In this document: positions 49,474-57,996 of the stretch, piece after piece
Layout of the letters: each line of letters begins with the position of its first letter
How positions within the stretch are numbered: the stretch's first letter is position 1
Assembly: GCA_024281095.1 (NCBI GenBank)
Contig: JAMXLJ010000085.1
Span: 1 to 64,000, forward strand
From: Acidimicrobiia bacterium
GTDB lineage: Bacteria > Actinomycetota > Acidimicrobiia > IMCC26256 > JAMXLJ01
Length of the DNA: 64,000 nt
Reading direction: 5' to 3'
Program-made: the position numbers and the translations under genes
The notes under the pieces: model-generated
The model's database searches: none
Told to the model about the DNA's origin: nothing
Seen by the model: only the letters and a program-made list of their open reading frames with translations

Positions 49474-50750
49474 CGCTTGGCCCGGCGCGCGCCTGCGCCG
49501 AGCAGGTCACTGGCCTTCGTCATCGCCGGGCGCTTCCCGAAGCTCTTCGGTGTGATGTCGACGTCGGTGGCCTGGGCCCGCAGTGCACCGACGGTGCAGT
49601 CCTGCTTCGCCCGCCGGGCGAACGGGTCGAATCGGAAATGACGAGCCGCGTTCTCATGGGTGATCTTGTCGATCTCGTCGTCGGGCACGCCGTCGAAGGT
49701 CTTCATCAGGTACTCCGGCGAGGTCGGCCACGTCGTGTCGGAGTGCGGGTAGTCGCATTCCCACGTGATCGTGTCGATCCCGACCCGATGACGGTTCGGA
49801 ATGCCCGACGGATCGTCGATGAAGCAGGTGACGAAGCGTTCGCGGAAGAACTGGCTCGGGAGCTGGTCACCGAAGTCCTGGCCCGTCCAGCGATGATGGC
49901 GCGTGTAGATCCAGTCGACCCGATCGAAGAAGTACGGGATCCAGCCGATCCCGCCTTCCGACAGGGCGACCCGGAGGTCGCGGAACTTGCGCAGCACCGG
50001 CGACCACAACAGGTCGGCCGCCGCCTGGACGATGTTCATCGGCTGCAGACTGATGAGCACGTCGATCGGTGCGTCCTCCGCGGTGACGACCAGGGTCGAG
50101 CTCGACCCGATGTGCAGGCACACGATCGTCCCCGCGTCGACGCACGCCGTCCAGAACGGATCCCAGTGCTCGGAGTGGAAGCTCGGCAGCCGCAGCCGTG
50201 CCGGGTTCTCCGAGAACGACACCGCGTGGCAGCCCTTCTCGGCCAGGCGCCGTACCTCGCGGGCCATCTGGTCCGGGTCCCAGATCGGCACGAGGCCGAG
50301 CGGGATGAAGCGACCCGGATAGGAGCCGCACCACTCGTCGACGTGCCAGTCGTTGTAGGCCTGGAGGATCGCGAGCCCCGCGTCGAGATCCGACGAGCGC
50401 GCGAACAACTGCCCGCACAGGTTCGGGAACGACGAGAAGCACATCGACGCCAGCACGCCGTTGACGTTCATGTCTCTCACGCGCTGATGCACGTCGTAGC
50501 AGCCTTCACGGATCTCGTCGAAGGACGTCGGCTCCATGCCGTACTCCTCCAGCGGCCGCCCTGCTACCGCGTTGAGACCGATGTTCGGGATCTCCTTGCC
50601 GTCGTACATCCACACGTCGGTGCCGTCGTCCTTGCGCACGAGGCGCGGCGCGACATGCGCGTATCGCTTGGGTACGCGGCCGTCGAACATGCCGGGAGGT
50701 TCGACGACGTGATCGTCGACGCTGATGAGAACCATGTCCTCGGCCCGCAT
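49470..50750 (-). CDS. Amidohydrolase family protein (amidohydrolase_2 type)
   Basis: A 426-residue protein closely similar along its length to the one at 18261-19544: VLISVDDHVVEPPGMF (metal DxH), NIGLNAVAGRPLEEYG, CLHIGSSS, ECDYPHSDTTWP. AAGGGGGG precedes the ATG. It is followed by the coupled DUF1932 dehydrogenase, whereas its paralogue is followed by a methyltransferase. A TGACR-N4-YGTCA palindrome lies 35 bp upstream. Both paralogues are therefore predicted to answer to one regulator. Confidence 0.9.
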   Translation of the reverse strand: MRAEDMVLISVDDHVVEPPGMFDGRVPKRYAHVAPRLVRKDDGTDVWMYDGKEIPNIGLNAVAGRPLEEYGMEPTSFDEIREGCYDVHQRVRDMNVNGVLASMCFSSFPNLCGQLFARSSDLDAGLAILQAYNDWHVDEWCGSYPGRFIPLGLVPIWDPDQMAREVRRLAEKGCHAVSFSENPARLRLPSFHSEHWDPFWTACVDAGTIVCLHIGSSSTLVVTAEDAPIDVLISLQPMNIVQAAADLLWSPVLRKFRDLRVALSEGGIGWIPYFFDRVDWIYTRHHRWTGQDFGDQLPSQFFRERFVTCFIDDPSGIPNRHRVGIDTITWECDYPHSDTTWPTSPEYLMKTFDGVPDDEIDKITHENAARHFRFDPFARRAKQDCTVGALRAQATDVDITPKSFGKRPAMTKASDLLGAGARRAKR

Positions 50751-50784
50751 GGCGGCCCCCCTTCGACCGGCTCGACACGCGACA

Positions 50785-50798
50785 TGACGCGGATGTCA
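50785..50798. promoter_or_regulatory. Putative operator TGACGCGGATGTCA
   Basis: A 14-bp inverted repeat fitting TGACR-N4-YGTCA (the only one here with T at the Y position), 35 bp upstream of the amidohydrolase start. Confidence 0.62.
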
Positions 50799-50889
50799 GC
50801 GTAGTGGCGCGGGCCCGGCTAACGTCGCCTGCGCCGGTCACGCTCGCCCGGGGTCAGCTCGAGCGCCGGTTCCGAAGGGGGATCAGCCA

Positions 50890-51369
50890 ATGCACACGCG
50901 CCTGGTCGTCGCCGGCCTCGTCTCGGCCGCCCTCGCGCTCGCCGCGTGCGGGTCCAGTGGAGGCAAGACCGTCTCCAAGGCCGAGTTCCTGCGCAAGGGG
51001 AACGATCTGTGCGCCACGGCGAAGACCGATGTCGACAAGCTGAAGTCGCCCGACGCCGACCCGCAGTCGGATCTCACGAAGGCGCAGCTGAAGGAGATCG
51101 GCGACTACCTCGACAAGGCCATCCCGATCCAGAACCGCCTCATCGGGAAGCTGCGGGACCTCGGCGCGCCCGCGGGCGACGCCTCGAAGCTCTCGAAGCT
51201 CTACGACGAGTCCGACAGCGGCACGAAGGAGCTCACCACCGCGGCGAACCAGGCGCACAACGGCAACCAGGCGTCGTTCCGCGACCATCTGAAGAAGGGC
51301 GGCGACAAGCTCGACGCGGCGCAGAAGGGCGTCACCGATTACGGCCTCGACAAGTGTGGCAGCGTGTGA
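50890..51369 (+). CDS. Small lipoprotein of unknown function
   Basis: A 159-residue protein with a short basic N-terminus, a hydrophobic core and lipobox LAAC (Cys at residue 20). The mature part is helical and charged (KAEFLRKGNDLCATAKTDVDKL, then repeated Lys/Asp-rich helices) with two Cys (near residue 42 and at the end) that could pair. AAGGGGGATCAGCCA precedes the ATG. It resembles actinobacterial helical lipoproteins with no known role. It is divergent from the amidohydrolase and precedes the binding-protein gene. Confidence 0.78.
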   Translation: MHTRLVVAGLVSAALALAACGSSGGKTVSKAEFLRKGNDLCATAKTDVDKLKSPDADPQSDLTKAQLKEIGDYLDKAIPIQNRLIGKLRDLGAPAGDASKLSKLYDESDSGTKELTTAANQAHNGNQASFRDHLKKGGDKLDAAQKGVTDYGLDKCGSV

Positions 51370-51422
51370 CGGTCGAGCACGCGGTTGACGCGTGCCGCGT
51401 CGTGTGACGACACTCCTGCGCC

Positions 51423-52475
51423 ATGCAGCGCGCGCCGCACCCCATCCTCATCGGGTTCCTGTTCGACTTTCCGCAGGCCGACGGGGGGACGAGCTTCGAG
51501 GAAGCGGTCCGTCTCGGGTTCGACTCGATCGGTGAGGCGCGCATCGACCGTCCGGTCGAGTTCGTGCACCGTCACGTGCCCGGCCTGCCGCTCGGTACGG
51601 AACTGGCGGTGCAGCAGGGCTTCCGCGAGCTCGACGAGGCGGGCGTCCTCGCGATCCTCGGCCCGTCGATCTCCGACAACGGCCTGATTGCCGCACCGCT
51701 CGCCGACGAAGCCGGGATCGCGTGCATCAACTACACCGGCGGTGAACGCACGCGCAGCGAGTGGATGTACCACTACCAGATCGGGTCGTTGGAGGAGGAG
51801 CCCGCGATCCTCGCGGCGCGGCTGCACCAGCGGGGCCTCGAGCGCGCCGCGGTGATCTTCGACAACTCACCCGTGGGGCGTCGTTACGCCGAGTGCTTCG
51901 ACGACGCCCGCGCGGCCCTCGGCATCGAAGTGACCGGGACCAGCGCGATCTCGCCATTGTCGGAGGACGTCACCGCGGTCGCCGCACGCCTCCGCGACAC
52001 CGACCCGGCCGCGCTCGTGTACTTCGGGCTCGGGGTCGCATCGCGGGCGGTCGCGCTCGCGCTGCAGGAACTGGACTGGAACGTGCCCGTCGTCGCGAAC
52101 TCGTCACTCATGTTCGGATACGCGCGCCCCGACTGGCGTGACGGCTGGAAGGGTTGGGAGTACATCGACGGCATCGCCGACGACAACCGGATGCGTGCCG
52201 CGCTCGCCGAGCAGTCGAAGCGGGCCGCGGCCGGGCCGGTCGGGTGTGGGGCGTACGACATGGGCCGTCTACTCGCCGAGGGCATCGCCCGTGCCCATCA
52301 CCTCACGCGCGCCGGCGTCAAGGAAGGCCTCGAACGGGTGAAACAGCTTCCGGCAACGAGCGGCGTCGAGGGCACGACCATGGGCTTCGGCAACTACGAC
52401 CATGCTGCGCTGAAGGGGCGCTACCTCGTGCTGCGCGAGTGGCGCGACGGCCGCACCGTACAGGTCGCCGAATAG
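51423..52475 (+). CDS. Type-1 periplasmic-binding-fold protein without signal peptide
   Basis: A 350-residue protein of the Peripla_BP_6/LivJ-type fold: PILIGFLFDFPQ, VQQGFRELDEAGVLAILGPSISDNGLIAAPLADEAGIACINYTG, LERAAVIFDNSPVGRRYAECF and CGAYDMGRLLAEGIARA. Unlike the two binding proteins of the importer, it has no signal sequence, and an in-frame stop five codons before the ATG rules out a longer start. It is thus probably cytoplasmic, perhaps a ligand sensor or carrier. No transporter genes lie beside it. Confidence 0.85.
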   Translation: MQRAPHPILIGFLFDFPQADGGTSFEEAVRLGFDSIGEARIDRPVEFVHRHVPGLPLGTELAVQQGFRELDEAGVLAILGPSISDNGLIAAPLADEAGIACINYTGGERTRSEWMYHYQIGSLEEEPAILAARLHQRGLERAAVIFDNSPVGRRYAECFDDARAALGIEVTGTSAISPLSEDVTAVAARLRDTDPAALVYFGLGVASRAVALALQELDWNVPVVANSSLMFGYARPDWRDGWKGWEYIDGIADDNRMRAALAEQSKRAAAGPVGCGAYDMGRLLAEGIARAHHLTRAGVKEGLERVKQLPATSGVEGTTMGFGNYDHAALKGRYLVLREWRDGRTVQVAE

Positions 52476-52521
52476 CCGGAGCACCGGCTGAGCGACTCAC
52501 GGTCTCTTCCGCGCGCCCTTT

Positions 52522-53088
52522 TCAGACGTTGGCGCGAACCCGGCCGACCGCCTGCTTGCCGACGTCGCGCGCTCGATCGAGCACGCCGGCGGCGGCACCG
52601 GCGAGGATGTTGCCCGGCGGCTGGTCGGGTGAACGCGGGTGCGGACGGGTCGGCGCCACTTTCTTGCCCGCGGCGAGCCGTTCGCCGAGCTCGTTGAGTG
52701 CGCTGCGGGGCATCGCCTTGCGCACCTTCGGGAACATCTCCCGCTCTTCTTCCTTTACGTGGTGACGCACGTTCTCCATCATCACGGTCATCTTGGCGTC
52801 GAAACGCTCGTCGTCGGGCGACATGTGCTCGAGGTCCGCGAGAAGCCACTTCACGACGTTGTGCTCCTCGAGCGCTTCGAGCACCTCCGACGTCTCGTCG
52901 GGGTCCCAGCTGCGAACGCTCGGATAGAAGATCTGCTCCTCGATCACGGCGTGGACCGACAGCTCGCGGATGATCTTGTCCGCGACGGAACGCTTGGACC
53001 TCTTGCCGCGCGGCCCGGTGTTCTCGAAGCGCTTGAAGAGCTCCTCGACGGTGCGGTGGTCGTTCTTCAGCAACGTGATCGCGTCCAT
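52522..53088 (-). CDS. Hemerythrin HHE-domain protein
   Basis: A 188-residue protein. MDAITLLKNDHRTVEELF, LSVHAVIEEQIFYP, LEEHNVVKWLLADLE and VRHHVKEEEREMFP give the His and Glu residues of a four-helix non-haem di-iron bundle. After about residue 140 there is a Pro/Lys-rich tail that ends in a short helix. Such proteins bind oxygen, nitric oxide or iron and often respond to oxidative stress. GGAGAGGG precedes the ATG at 53088. It is divergent from the Gfo/Idh gene. Confidence 0.9.
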   Translation of the reverse strand: MDAITLLKNDHRTVEELFKRFENTGPRGKRSKRSVADKIIRELSVHAVIEEQIFYPSVRSWDPDETSEVLEALEEHNVVKWLLADLEHMSPDDERFDAKMTVMMENVRHHVKEEEREMFPKVRKAMPRSALNELGERLAAGKKVAPTRPHPRSPDQPPGNILAGAAAGVLDRARDVGKQAVGRVRANV

Positions 53089-53178
53089 GATCCCTCTCCG
53101 GAACGTTGGTCCCCGTTGGGATACCCAACTCGTCTGTGGACAAACGTGCCGCTCAGCGCCACACCACGGGGTTGTGAC

Positions 53179-53192
53179 TGACACCGCCGTCA
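53179..53192. promoter_or_regulatory. Putative operator TGACACCGCCGTCA
   Basis: A 14-bp inverted repeat fitting TGACR-N4-YGTCA, 36 bp before the GTG of the Gfo/Idh gene and 91 bp from the hemerythrin start. Confidence 0.62.
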
Positions 53193-53227
53193 TGCAAGGG
53201 TCTGCACCTCGACGTTCGGAGGGGACC

Positions 53228-54379
53228 GTGGACCGGGTGCGCTTGGGGATCGTCGGTATCGGAAACATCGCGCCCCTCAACGTCGCGGGGTACCTCGAGC
53301 ACGAGCAGTGCGACGTCGTCGCGCTGTGCGACCCGCGCCGTGAGAAGGCAGAGCGCATGGCGCGGGAGTGGAACGTGCCGACGGTCTACACCGACCTCGA
53401 GGAGCTGCTGGCCGACGGCGGCATCGACGCGGTGGAGATCCTCACGCCCACGAACCTGCACCACGATCACGTGATCGCGGCGGCGCGCGCCGGCAAGCAC
53501 ATCTCGTGCCAGAAGCCGATGGCGAACTCCGTTGCCGAAGCACGCGCCATGCTCGCGGCCGTCGAGGAGGCCGGTGTGGTCTTCCGGATCAGCGAGTGCT
53601 TCTTCCACTATCCGCCGCTCATGAAGGCACGCGAGCTCATCGAGGAGGGCGCGATCGGGCGCCCGACCGTCATCAGGATCAAGACCGTCGTCGCGAACAC
53701 GGACACGACGTTCCAGGCCTCACTCGAGCCGGAGGGATACATCTGGCGGTTCGACGAGCACAGCCCGGGCGGTCATCTGTTCGACGACGTCGTGCACAAG
53801 TACGCGACCGCGCTCTGGCTCGTGCCCGAGCACGTGCGGAGTGTGCAGGCGGTCGTGCGTCGCGGCCCGTTGTTCTTCGAGGCGCCGACCGCGGCGATCT
53901 GGGAGTACGAGCGCGACGACCTGCTCGGGATGATGGAGGTCAGCTACGCGCCGAATCAGATGATCCGCAGCCGGTACTACGGGGCCGACGAGTTCTTCGA
54001 GATCCAGGGCACCGACGGATTCATCTGGGTGACGCGGGCGACCGGGGAGATGCTCGACCTACCGCCCGTGATGCTCTACCGGCCGGATGGATCGACCGTC
54101 GGGTTCGGCAACCTCGACGCGAACTGGCTGCGCGGCTTCGTCGACTCCTCGAAGCACTTCGTCGACTCGCTGCTCGACGGCAGCGTGCCCGACATGACGG
54201 GCGACATGGCGATCCGCGTGCTCCAGCTCTGCTTCGCCGTGTACGAGGCATCCAACACGCGCGCCCCGGTCGATCCGGCGACGATCGAGGCCGCCGCCTC
54301 ACCGCCGTGGTGGCCCAAGGACCCCGACACGCTCCTCGAAGAGGCGATGGAGATCGGTCGGGCCCAGGGCCGAATCTGA
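53228..54379 (+). CDS. Gfo/Idh/MocA family oxidoreductase
   Basis: A 383-residue NAD(P)-dependent oxidoreductase. The N-terminal Rossmann domain opens VRLGIVGIGNIAPLNVAGYL. VEILTPTNLHHDHVIAAARAGKHISCQKPMANS has the family Lys in QKP (usually EKP). GGHLFDDVVHKY carries the catalytic His region. The family oxidises or reduces sugars, inositols and related hydroxyls. The GTG at 53228 follows GGAGGGG. A TGACR-N4-YGTCA site upstream places it with the acyl-CoA and amidohydrolase genes. Confidence 0.9.
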   Translation: MDRVRLGIVGIGNIAPLNVAGYLEHEQCDVVALCDPRREKAERMAREWNVPTVYTDLEELLADGGIDAVEILTPTNLHHDHVIAAARAGKHISCQKPMANSVAEARAMLAAVEEAGVVFRISECFFHYPPLMKARELIEEGAIGRPTVIRIKTVVANTDTTFQASLEPEGYIWRFDEHSPGGHLFDDVVHKYATALWLVPEHVRSVQAVVRRGPLFFEAPTAAIWEYERDDLLGMMEVSYAPNQMIRSRYYGADEFFEIQGTDGFIWVTRATGEMLDLPPVMLYRPDGSTVGFGNLDANWLRGFVDSSKHFVDSLLDGSVPDMTGDMAIRVLQLCFAVYEASNTRAPVDPATIEAAASPPWWPKDPDTLLEEAMEIGRAQGRI

Positions 54380-54422
54380 CAGGAACGTGACCGAGCGGGC
54401 GGCTGCGGCGGGGCGGAAACTG

Positions 54423-54438
54423 TCACACCCCCGTGTGA
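54423..54438. promoter_or_regulatory. Palindrome TCACACCCCCGTGTGA
   Basis: A perfect 6+4+6 inverted repeat (TCACAC, four C, GTGTGA) 62 bp upstream of the small Cys-rich protein start. A second, related element TCAC-GCAT-GTGA lies at 54471-54482. Either may be an operator; the first could also be a hairpin after the Gfo/Idh gene, but no T-run follows. Confidence 0.4.
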
Positions 54439-54499
54439 TGCTGGAAGGGACAGATCCCAAGCGTGTAGTTTCACGCATGTGATTCTCCGGGAGGTCCCG

Positions 54500-54703
54500 A
54501 TGCCCGAATCCACGAACATCTCCGCACTGGCCGAATCGGCACCGTCCGTCCGCTTCGAACCCTGCACCGTCTACGAGTACGACGAGGCGTCTCCCGGCTG
54601 CTGCGCGGCGTGCGGCTGGCTCGACGACGACCACGAGGTGCACGCCGTGGCGGTGGTGGCCCGATTCCCCGCGCCACGCCGGGTCGAGCGCCGGGCTTCG
54701 TAG
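54500..54703 (+). CDS. Small Cys-rich protein of unknown function
   Basis: A 67-residue protein. GGGAGG stands before the ATG at 54500; a GTG at 54479 is in frame. The middle reads SPGCCAACGWLDDDH, a CCxxC group that could bind zinc or iron together with nearby His, and the C-terminus is basic. I do not recognise a family. Two palindromes lie upstream, which suggests regulation. It is convergent with the ku gene. Confidence 0.6.
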   Translation: MPESTNISALAESAPSVRFEPCTVYEYDEASPGCCAACGWLDDDHEVHAVAVVARFPAPRRVERRAS

Positions 54704-54727
54704 CGCCCGGCCGCGGACGAGCGGCGC

Positions 54728-55654
54728 TCAGGCGGAGCGGCGCGACCGGGTCGACTTCTTCGCCGCCGCGGCCTTCTTGGTCGGGGTCGCCTTCTTCGAG
54801 CCGACGGACTGCTTCTTCGCCGGCGCCCGCTTGGCGGGCGCGGGCTCGGCTCCTGCGTCACCGTTGCCCGAGGCCCCGCTGCCCGCCTTCGCGAGGCTCG
54901 CCTCGAGCGCGGCCATGAGGTCGAGCACCTTGGCCGGCGCCTCCGTGGCAGGCTCGGCCAGGATCTCCTCGCCGGCCGCCTTGCGCTCGATGAGGTCCAT
55001 GAGTTGTTCGCGGTACTCGTCGTGGTACTTCTCGGGCTCGAACTCGCCGGACAGGGCCTCGATCAACTGCCGGGCCATCTGCAACTCACGATCGTTGACG
55101 GCGACGTCGTCGCCCGGCACCCCTTCGAGGCTGCCGGCGTCGACGACCTCGTCCGCGTAGCGCATCGTCTCCACGCACAACACGCCGTCGACGGGCCGGA
55201 TGGCGACGAGGTGTTCCTTCGAACGGATGACGATGCGGCCGATGGCGACCTTCTGCAGGCCGGTCATCGCCTCGACGAGCAGCCGGTACGGCTTCGCCGC
55301 GTTCTTGTCGGGGATGACGTAGTACGGCTGCTCGAAGAACAGCGGGTCGATGTCGGCCAGGTCGACGAAGTCCTCGATCTCGATGGTGTGGGTCGCGGTG
55401 GGCGCGAACGCCTTGAGCTCGTCGGGCTCGATGACGACGTAGTTCCCCTTGCGGATCTCGTAGCCCTTCACGATCTTCTCGTAGGGCACCTCTTCGCCCG
55501 TCGCCTCCGACACGCGCTTGTACCGGATCCGGGCGCCGCTGCCCTCCTCGAGCTGGTTGAAGCTGACGTCACGCGAACGCGTCGCCGTCGTCAGCTTCAC
55601 CGGCACCGACACCAGCCCGAAGCTGATCGAGCCGCTCCACACTGAGCTCGGCAC
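54728..55654 (-). CDS. ku: Ku protein, non-homologous end joining
   Basis: A 308-residue bacterial Ku. It starts VPSSVWSGSISFGLVSVPVKL, the standard Ku opening, and has IRYKRVSEATGEEVPYEKIVKGYEI and the ELQMARQLIEALSGEFEPEKYHDEYREQLMDLIERK segment before the tail. Residues about 255-308 form a Lys/Ala-rich extension (PAKRAPAKKQ), known in other Ku proteins to aid DNA binding. Ku forms a ring on DNA ends and recruits LigD. GGGAGG precedes the GTG start. It is divergent from the LigD polymerase gene. Confidence 0.95.
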   Translation of the reverse strand: MPSSVWSGSISFGLVSVPVKLTTATRSRDVSFNQLEEGSGARIRYKRVSEATGEEVPYEKIVKGYEIRKGNYVVIEPDELKAFAPTATHTIEIEDFVDLADIDPLFFEQPYYVIPDKNAAKPYRLLVEAMTGLQKVAIGRIVIRSKEHLVAIRPVDGVLCVETMRYADEVVDAGSLEGVPGDDVAVNDRELQMARQLIEALSGEFEPEKYHDEYREQLMDLIERKAAGEEILAEPATEAPAKVLDLMAALEASLAKAGSGASGNGDAGAEPAPAKRAPAKKQSVGSKKATPTKKAAAAKKSTRSRRSA

Positions 55655-55842
55655 TGAAAACCTCCCGTCGGGACACCCTCGTCGTTCAGACCGTCCGGGC
55701 CCCGCAAACCAATCGTTCGATGTTTCGTCTGGTCGACTCCGCTGCGGCCTCCCGGGCATCCGCCCAGGCCTTCGCTTCGTCTCTGGTTCAACTCGTTCCT
55801 ACTAGGTTCGCAGGTCGTGGGGCCGGTGTGCGAGCGGCTGCG

Positions 55843-56736
55843 ATGACGTCGGCCGAGATCGAGGTCGACGGTCGTCGCCTCAGCCTCACGAACCTCGACA
55901 AGGTGCTGTACCCCGAGAGCGGCTTCGTCAAGGCGCAGGTCATCGACTACTACGCCCGGATCGCACCGTTCATGCTCCCCCATCTGGAGGGCCGGGCCCT
56001 GACGCTCGTGCGCTGCCCGAACGGGGTGGACGGCGAACGGTTCTTCGAGAAGCGCTGCCCCCCGCACCACCCCGACTGGATCCCCGAGGTGGGCGAGCTG
56101 CACTCGTGCGAAGCCCGTGACCTCTCCGCAATGGTGTGGCTCGCGAACCTCGCCGCGCTCGAGCTGCACACCCTGCAGGCCCGGTTCAGCGAGCCCGGGC
56201 GGCCGACGGCCATCGTGTTCGACCTCGACCCGGGCCCGCCCGCCGGCGTGCTCGACTGCTGTCGGGTGGCGCTCGAGCTTCGCGACCTGCTCGCCGAGCT
56301 CGGGTTGCAGGCGGTCGTGAAGACCTCGGGATCCAAAGGACTGCACCTGTCGGTGCCGCTGCACACCGCGACCACCGCCGACCACACGAAGGCCGTCGCG
56401 CTGGCTCTCGGACGGATGCTCGCGACGCGCGACCCCAAGCGCGTCGTCACGGAGATGCGCAAGGAGCTTCGACAGGGCCGGGTGTTCGTCGACTGGAGCC
56501 AGAACGACGAGCACAAGACGACAATCGCACCGTACTCATTGCGCATCGCGCCCCGGCCGACGGTGTCCACGCCGGTGTCGTGGCACGAGATCGAGGAGAC
56601 GCTCGACGCGCGCGACGCCGAGCGGCTCACGTTCGAAGCGTCCGACGTGTTGCGCCGGGTGCAGGAGCACGGAGACCTGTACGAGCCGAACCTGACGATG
56701 GTGCAGTCGCTCCCGTCGTTCTCGGGCACGTCGTGA
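55843..56736 (+). CDS. ligD: LigD polymerase/primase domain protein (stand-alone)
   Basis: A 297-residue archaeo-eukaryotic primase-type polymerase of the LigD family. It opens LSLTNLDKVLYPESGFVKAQVIDYYARIAP. FDLDPGPP holds the two metal-binding Asp, VKTSGSKGLHLSVPL the catalytic Ser-Gly-x-x-Gly-x-His loop, and FVDWSQN the third Asp. No ligase or nuclease domain is attached and none is encoded nearby. It fills and extends ends during Ku-dependent repair. The ATG at 55843 gives the normal family length. It shares a 188-bp divergent control region with ku. Confidence 0.93.
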   Translation: MTSAEIEVDGRRLSLTNLDKVLYPESGFVKAQVIDYYARIAPFMLPHLEGRALTLVRCPNGVDGERFFEKRCPPHHPDWIPEVGELHSCEARDLSAMVWLANLAALELHTLQARFSEPGRPTAIVFDLDPGPPAGVLDCCRVALELRDLLAELGLQAVVKTSGSKGLHLSVPLHTATTADHTKAVALALGRMLATRDPKRVVTEMRKELRQGRVFVDWSQNDEHKTTIAPYSLRIAPRPTVSTPVSWHEIEETLDARDAERLTFEASDVLRRVQEHGDLYEPNLTMVQSLPSFSGTS

Positions 56737-56761
56737 CCGCAGTGGTTTAGCCTCCGGCCTC

Positions 56762-57583
56762 GTGGACATCGCGGGAAAGGTTGCGCTCGTCACCGGAGCG
56801 AGCCGCGGCGTGGGACGCGCAACCGCCGTCGCACTCGCCGACGCGGGCGCACGCGTCGCGTGCGCGGCGCGCGCCACCGATGCCGCCCCGGTCGCGCTGC
56901 CCGGGACGATCGACGAGACCGTCCGAACCATCACGTCGGCCGGCGGTGAAGCACTCGCGGTGCCGACGAACCTCGCGGTCGAACACGAGGTCGAGGCGAT
57001 GGTGTCACGCACCATCGCGCACTTCGGCCGGCTCGACGTGCTCGTCAACAACGCGGCGATCACATTTCCCGGCGATCTGTCGATCGCGATGAAGCGCTAC
57101 GACCTCATCATGGCGGTCGATTTGCGGGCGCCGCTGCTCGCGATCCGCGCCGCCGCGCCCGGCATGTGCGAGCGCGGCGAGGGCTCGATCGTCAACGTGT
57201 CGTCGCTCGCGGCGCTGAACTACTTCCCCACCCAGATGGTCTACGGGATGGCGAAGGCCGCGCTCGAGCACCTCACGGTGTCGGCCGCGGCCCAGATGCG
57301 GTCGTACGGCGTCGCCGTCAACACGTTCCGCATCGACGTGCCGGTCGCGTCCGAGGGGTTCCTCGCCGCGATGCCCGACGTCGACCACGCCGACTGGGAG
57401 CCGCCCGAGGTGGCGGCGGAGGGGATCGTGTGGATGGTGGGCCGGCCACCGGAGTACACGGGCCACAACGCGGGGATGGCTGCGCTGCGCGCTGAGCACG
57501 GCATCATGCCGTCACGTGCGGGGCGCGCCCACGTGCCGTCCACTGCGTTCGTGCGGGAATCTGCGCTCGAGCGCGGTGCTTGA
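56762..57583 (+). CDS. Short-chain dehydrogenase/reductase (SDR)
   Basis: A 273-residue SDR with TGASRGVGRA (cofactor), LVNNAAITFPG, the Ser of IVNVSSLAAL and the YGMAK Tyr-Lys pair. The C-terminal 30 residues (GIMPSRAGRAHVPSTAF) are unlike most SDRs. It starts at GTG, 25 bp after the LigD polymerase stop, so it could be read through from it, but no shared role is evident. Substrate unknown. Confidence 0.88.
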   Translation: MDIAGKVALVTGASRGVGRATAVALADAGARVACAARATDAAPVALPGTIDETVRTITSAGGEALAVPTNLAVEHEVEAMVSRTIAHFGRLDVLVNNAAITFPGDLSIAMKRYDLIMAVDLRAPLLAIRAAAPGMCERGEGSIVNVSSLAALNYFPTQMVYGMAKAALEHLTVSAAAQMRSYGVAVNTFRIDVPVASEGFLAAMPDVDHADWEPPEVAAEGIVWMVGRPPEYTGHNAGMAALRAEHGIMPSRAGRAHVPSTAFVRESALERGA

Positions 57584-57593
57584 AGCCCGTCGA

Positions 57594-57953
57594 TCATCCG
57601 CCCCACGACAACTCCTGGATGTAGATCCGGATGCGGCTGATGAGACCGTCGGGTGTGAGGTCGAAGACGAGCGCCTCCGGTGTGAGCTTCGGGGTGCCGT
57701 CGATCTCGACCGTCTCGCTGAGCTCGGCGACCGCGCTGCGCCCGTCGGCGCTGTAGCGGATCCGGCCGACTTCCATCGAATACCCCCGGAGCGTCGGCAT
57801 CAGCTCTTCGAGGTACGCGACGTAGACCGGCTTCGTCGCGTACGTGTCGCCGTACGGGCCGGTGCGGACCACGTCGTCGGCGAGGCACGCGGCGAAGCCC
57901 TGCCAGTCGTGCGCGGTCAAGGTATGCAGGTAGCGCTCCACGATCCCGGCCAC
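57594..57953 (-). CDS. SnoaL-like / NTF2-family protein
   Basis: A 119-residue NTF2-fold protein (VERYLHTLTAHDWQGFAACLADDVVRTGPYGDTYATKPVYVAYL), of the SnoaL polyketide-cyclase-like group, ending in a short strand ISRIRIYIQELSW. I chose the GTG at 57953; TATGGT lies about 12 bases upstream and may be a -10 element of a leaderless message. It is convergent with the SDR gene and divergent from the ABC operon. Function unknown. Confidence 0.78.
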   Translation of the reverse strand: MAGIVERYLHTLTAHDWQGFAACLADDVVRTGPYGDTYATKPVYVAYLEELMPTLRGYSMEVGRIRYSADGRSAVAELSETVEIDGTPKLTPEALVFDLTPDGLISRIRIYIQELSWGG

Positions 57954-57996
57954 GCCCGACCATAACGGCAGGAGTGGTTCCGGTACCGTGCGGTGG

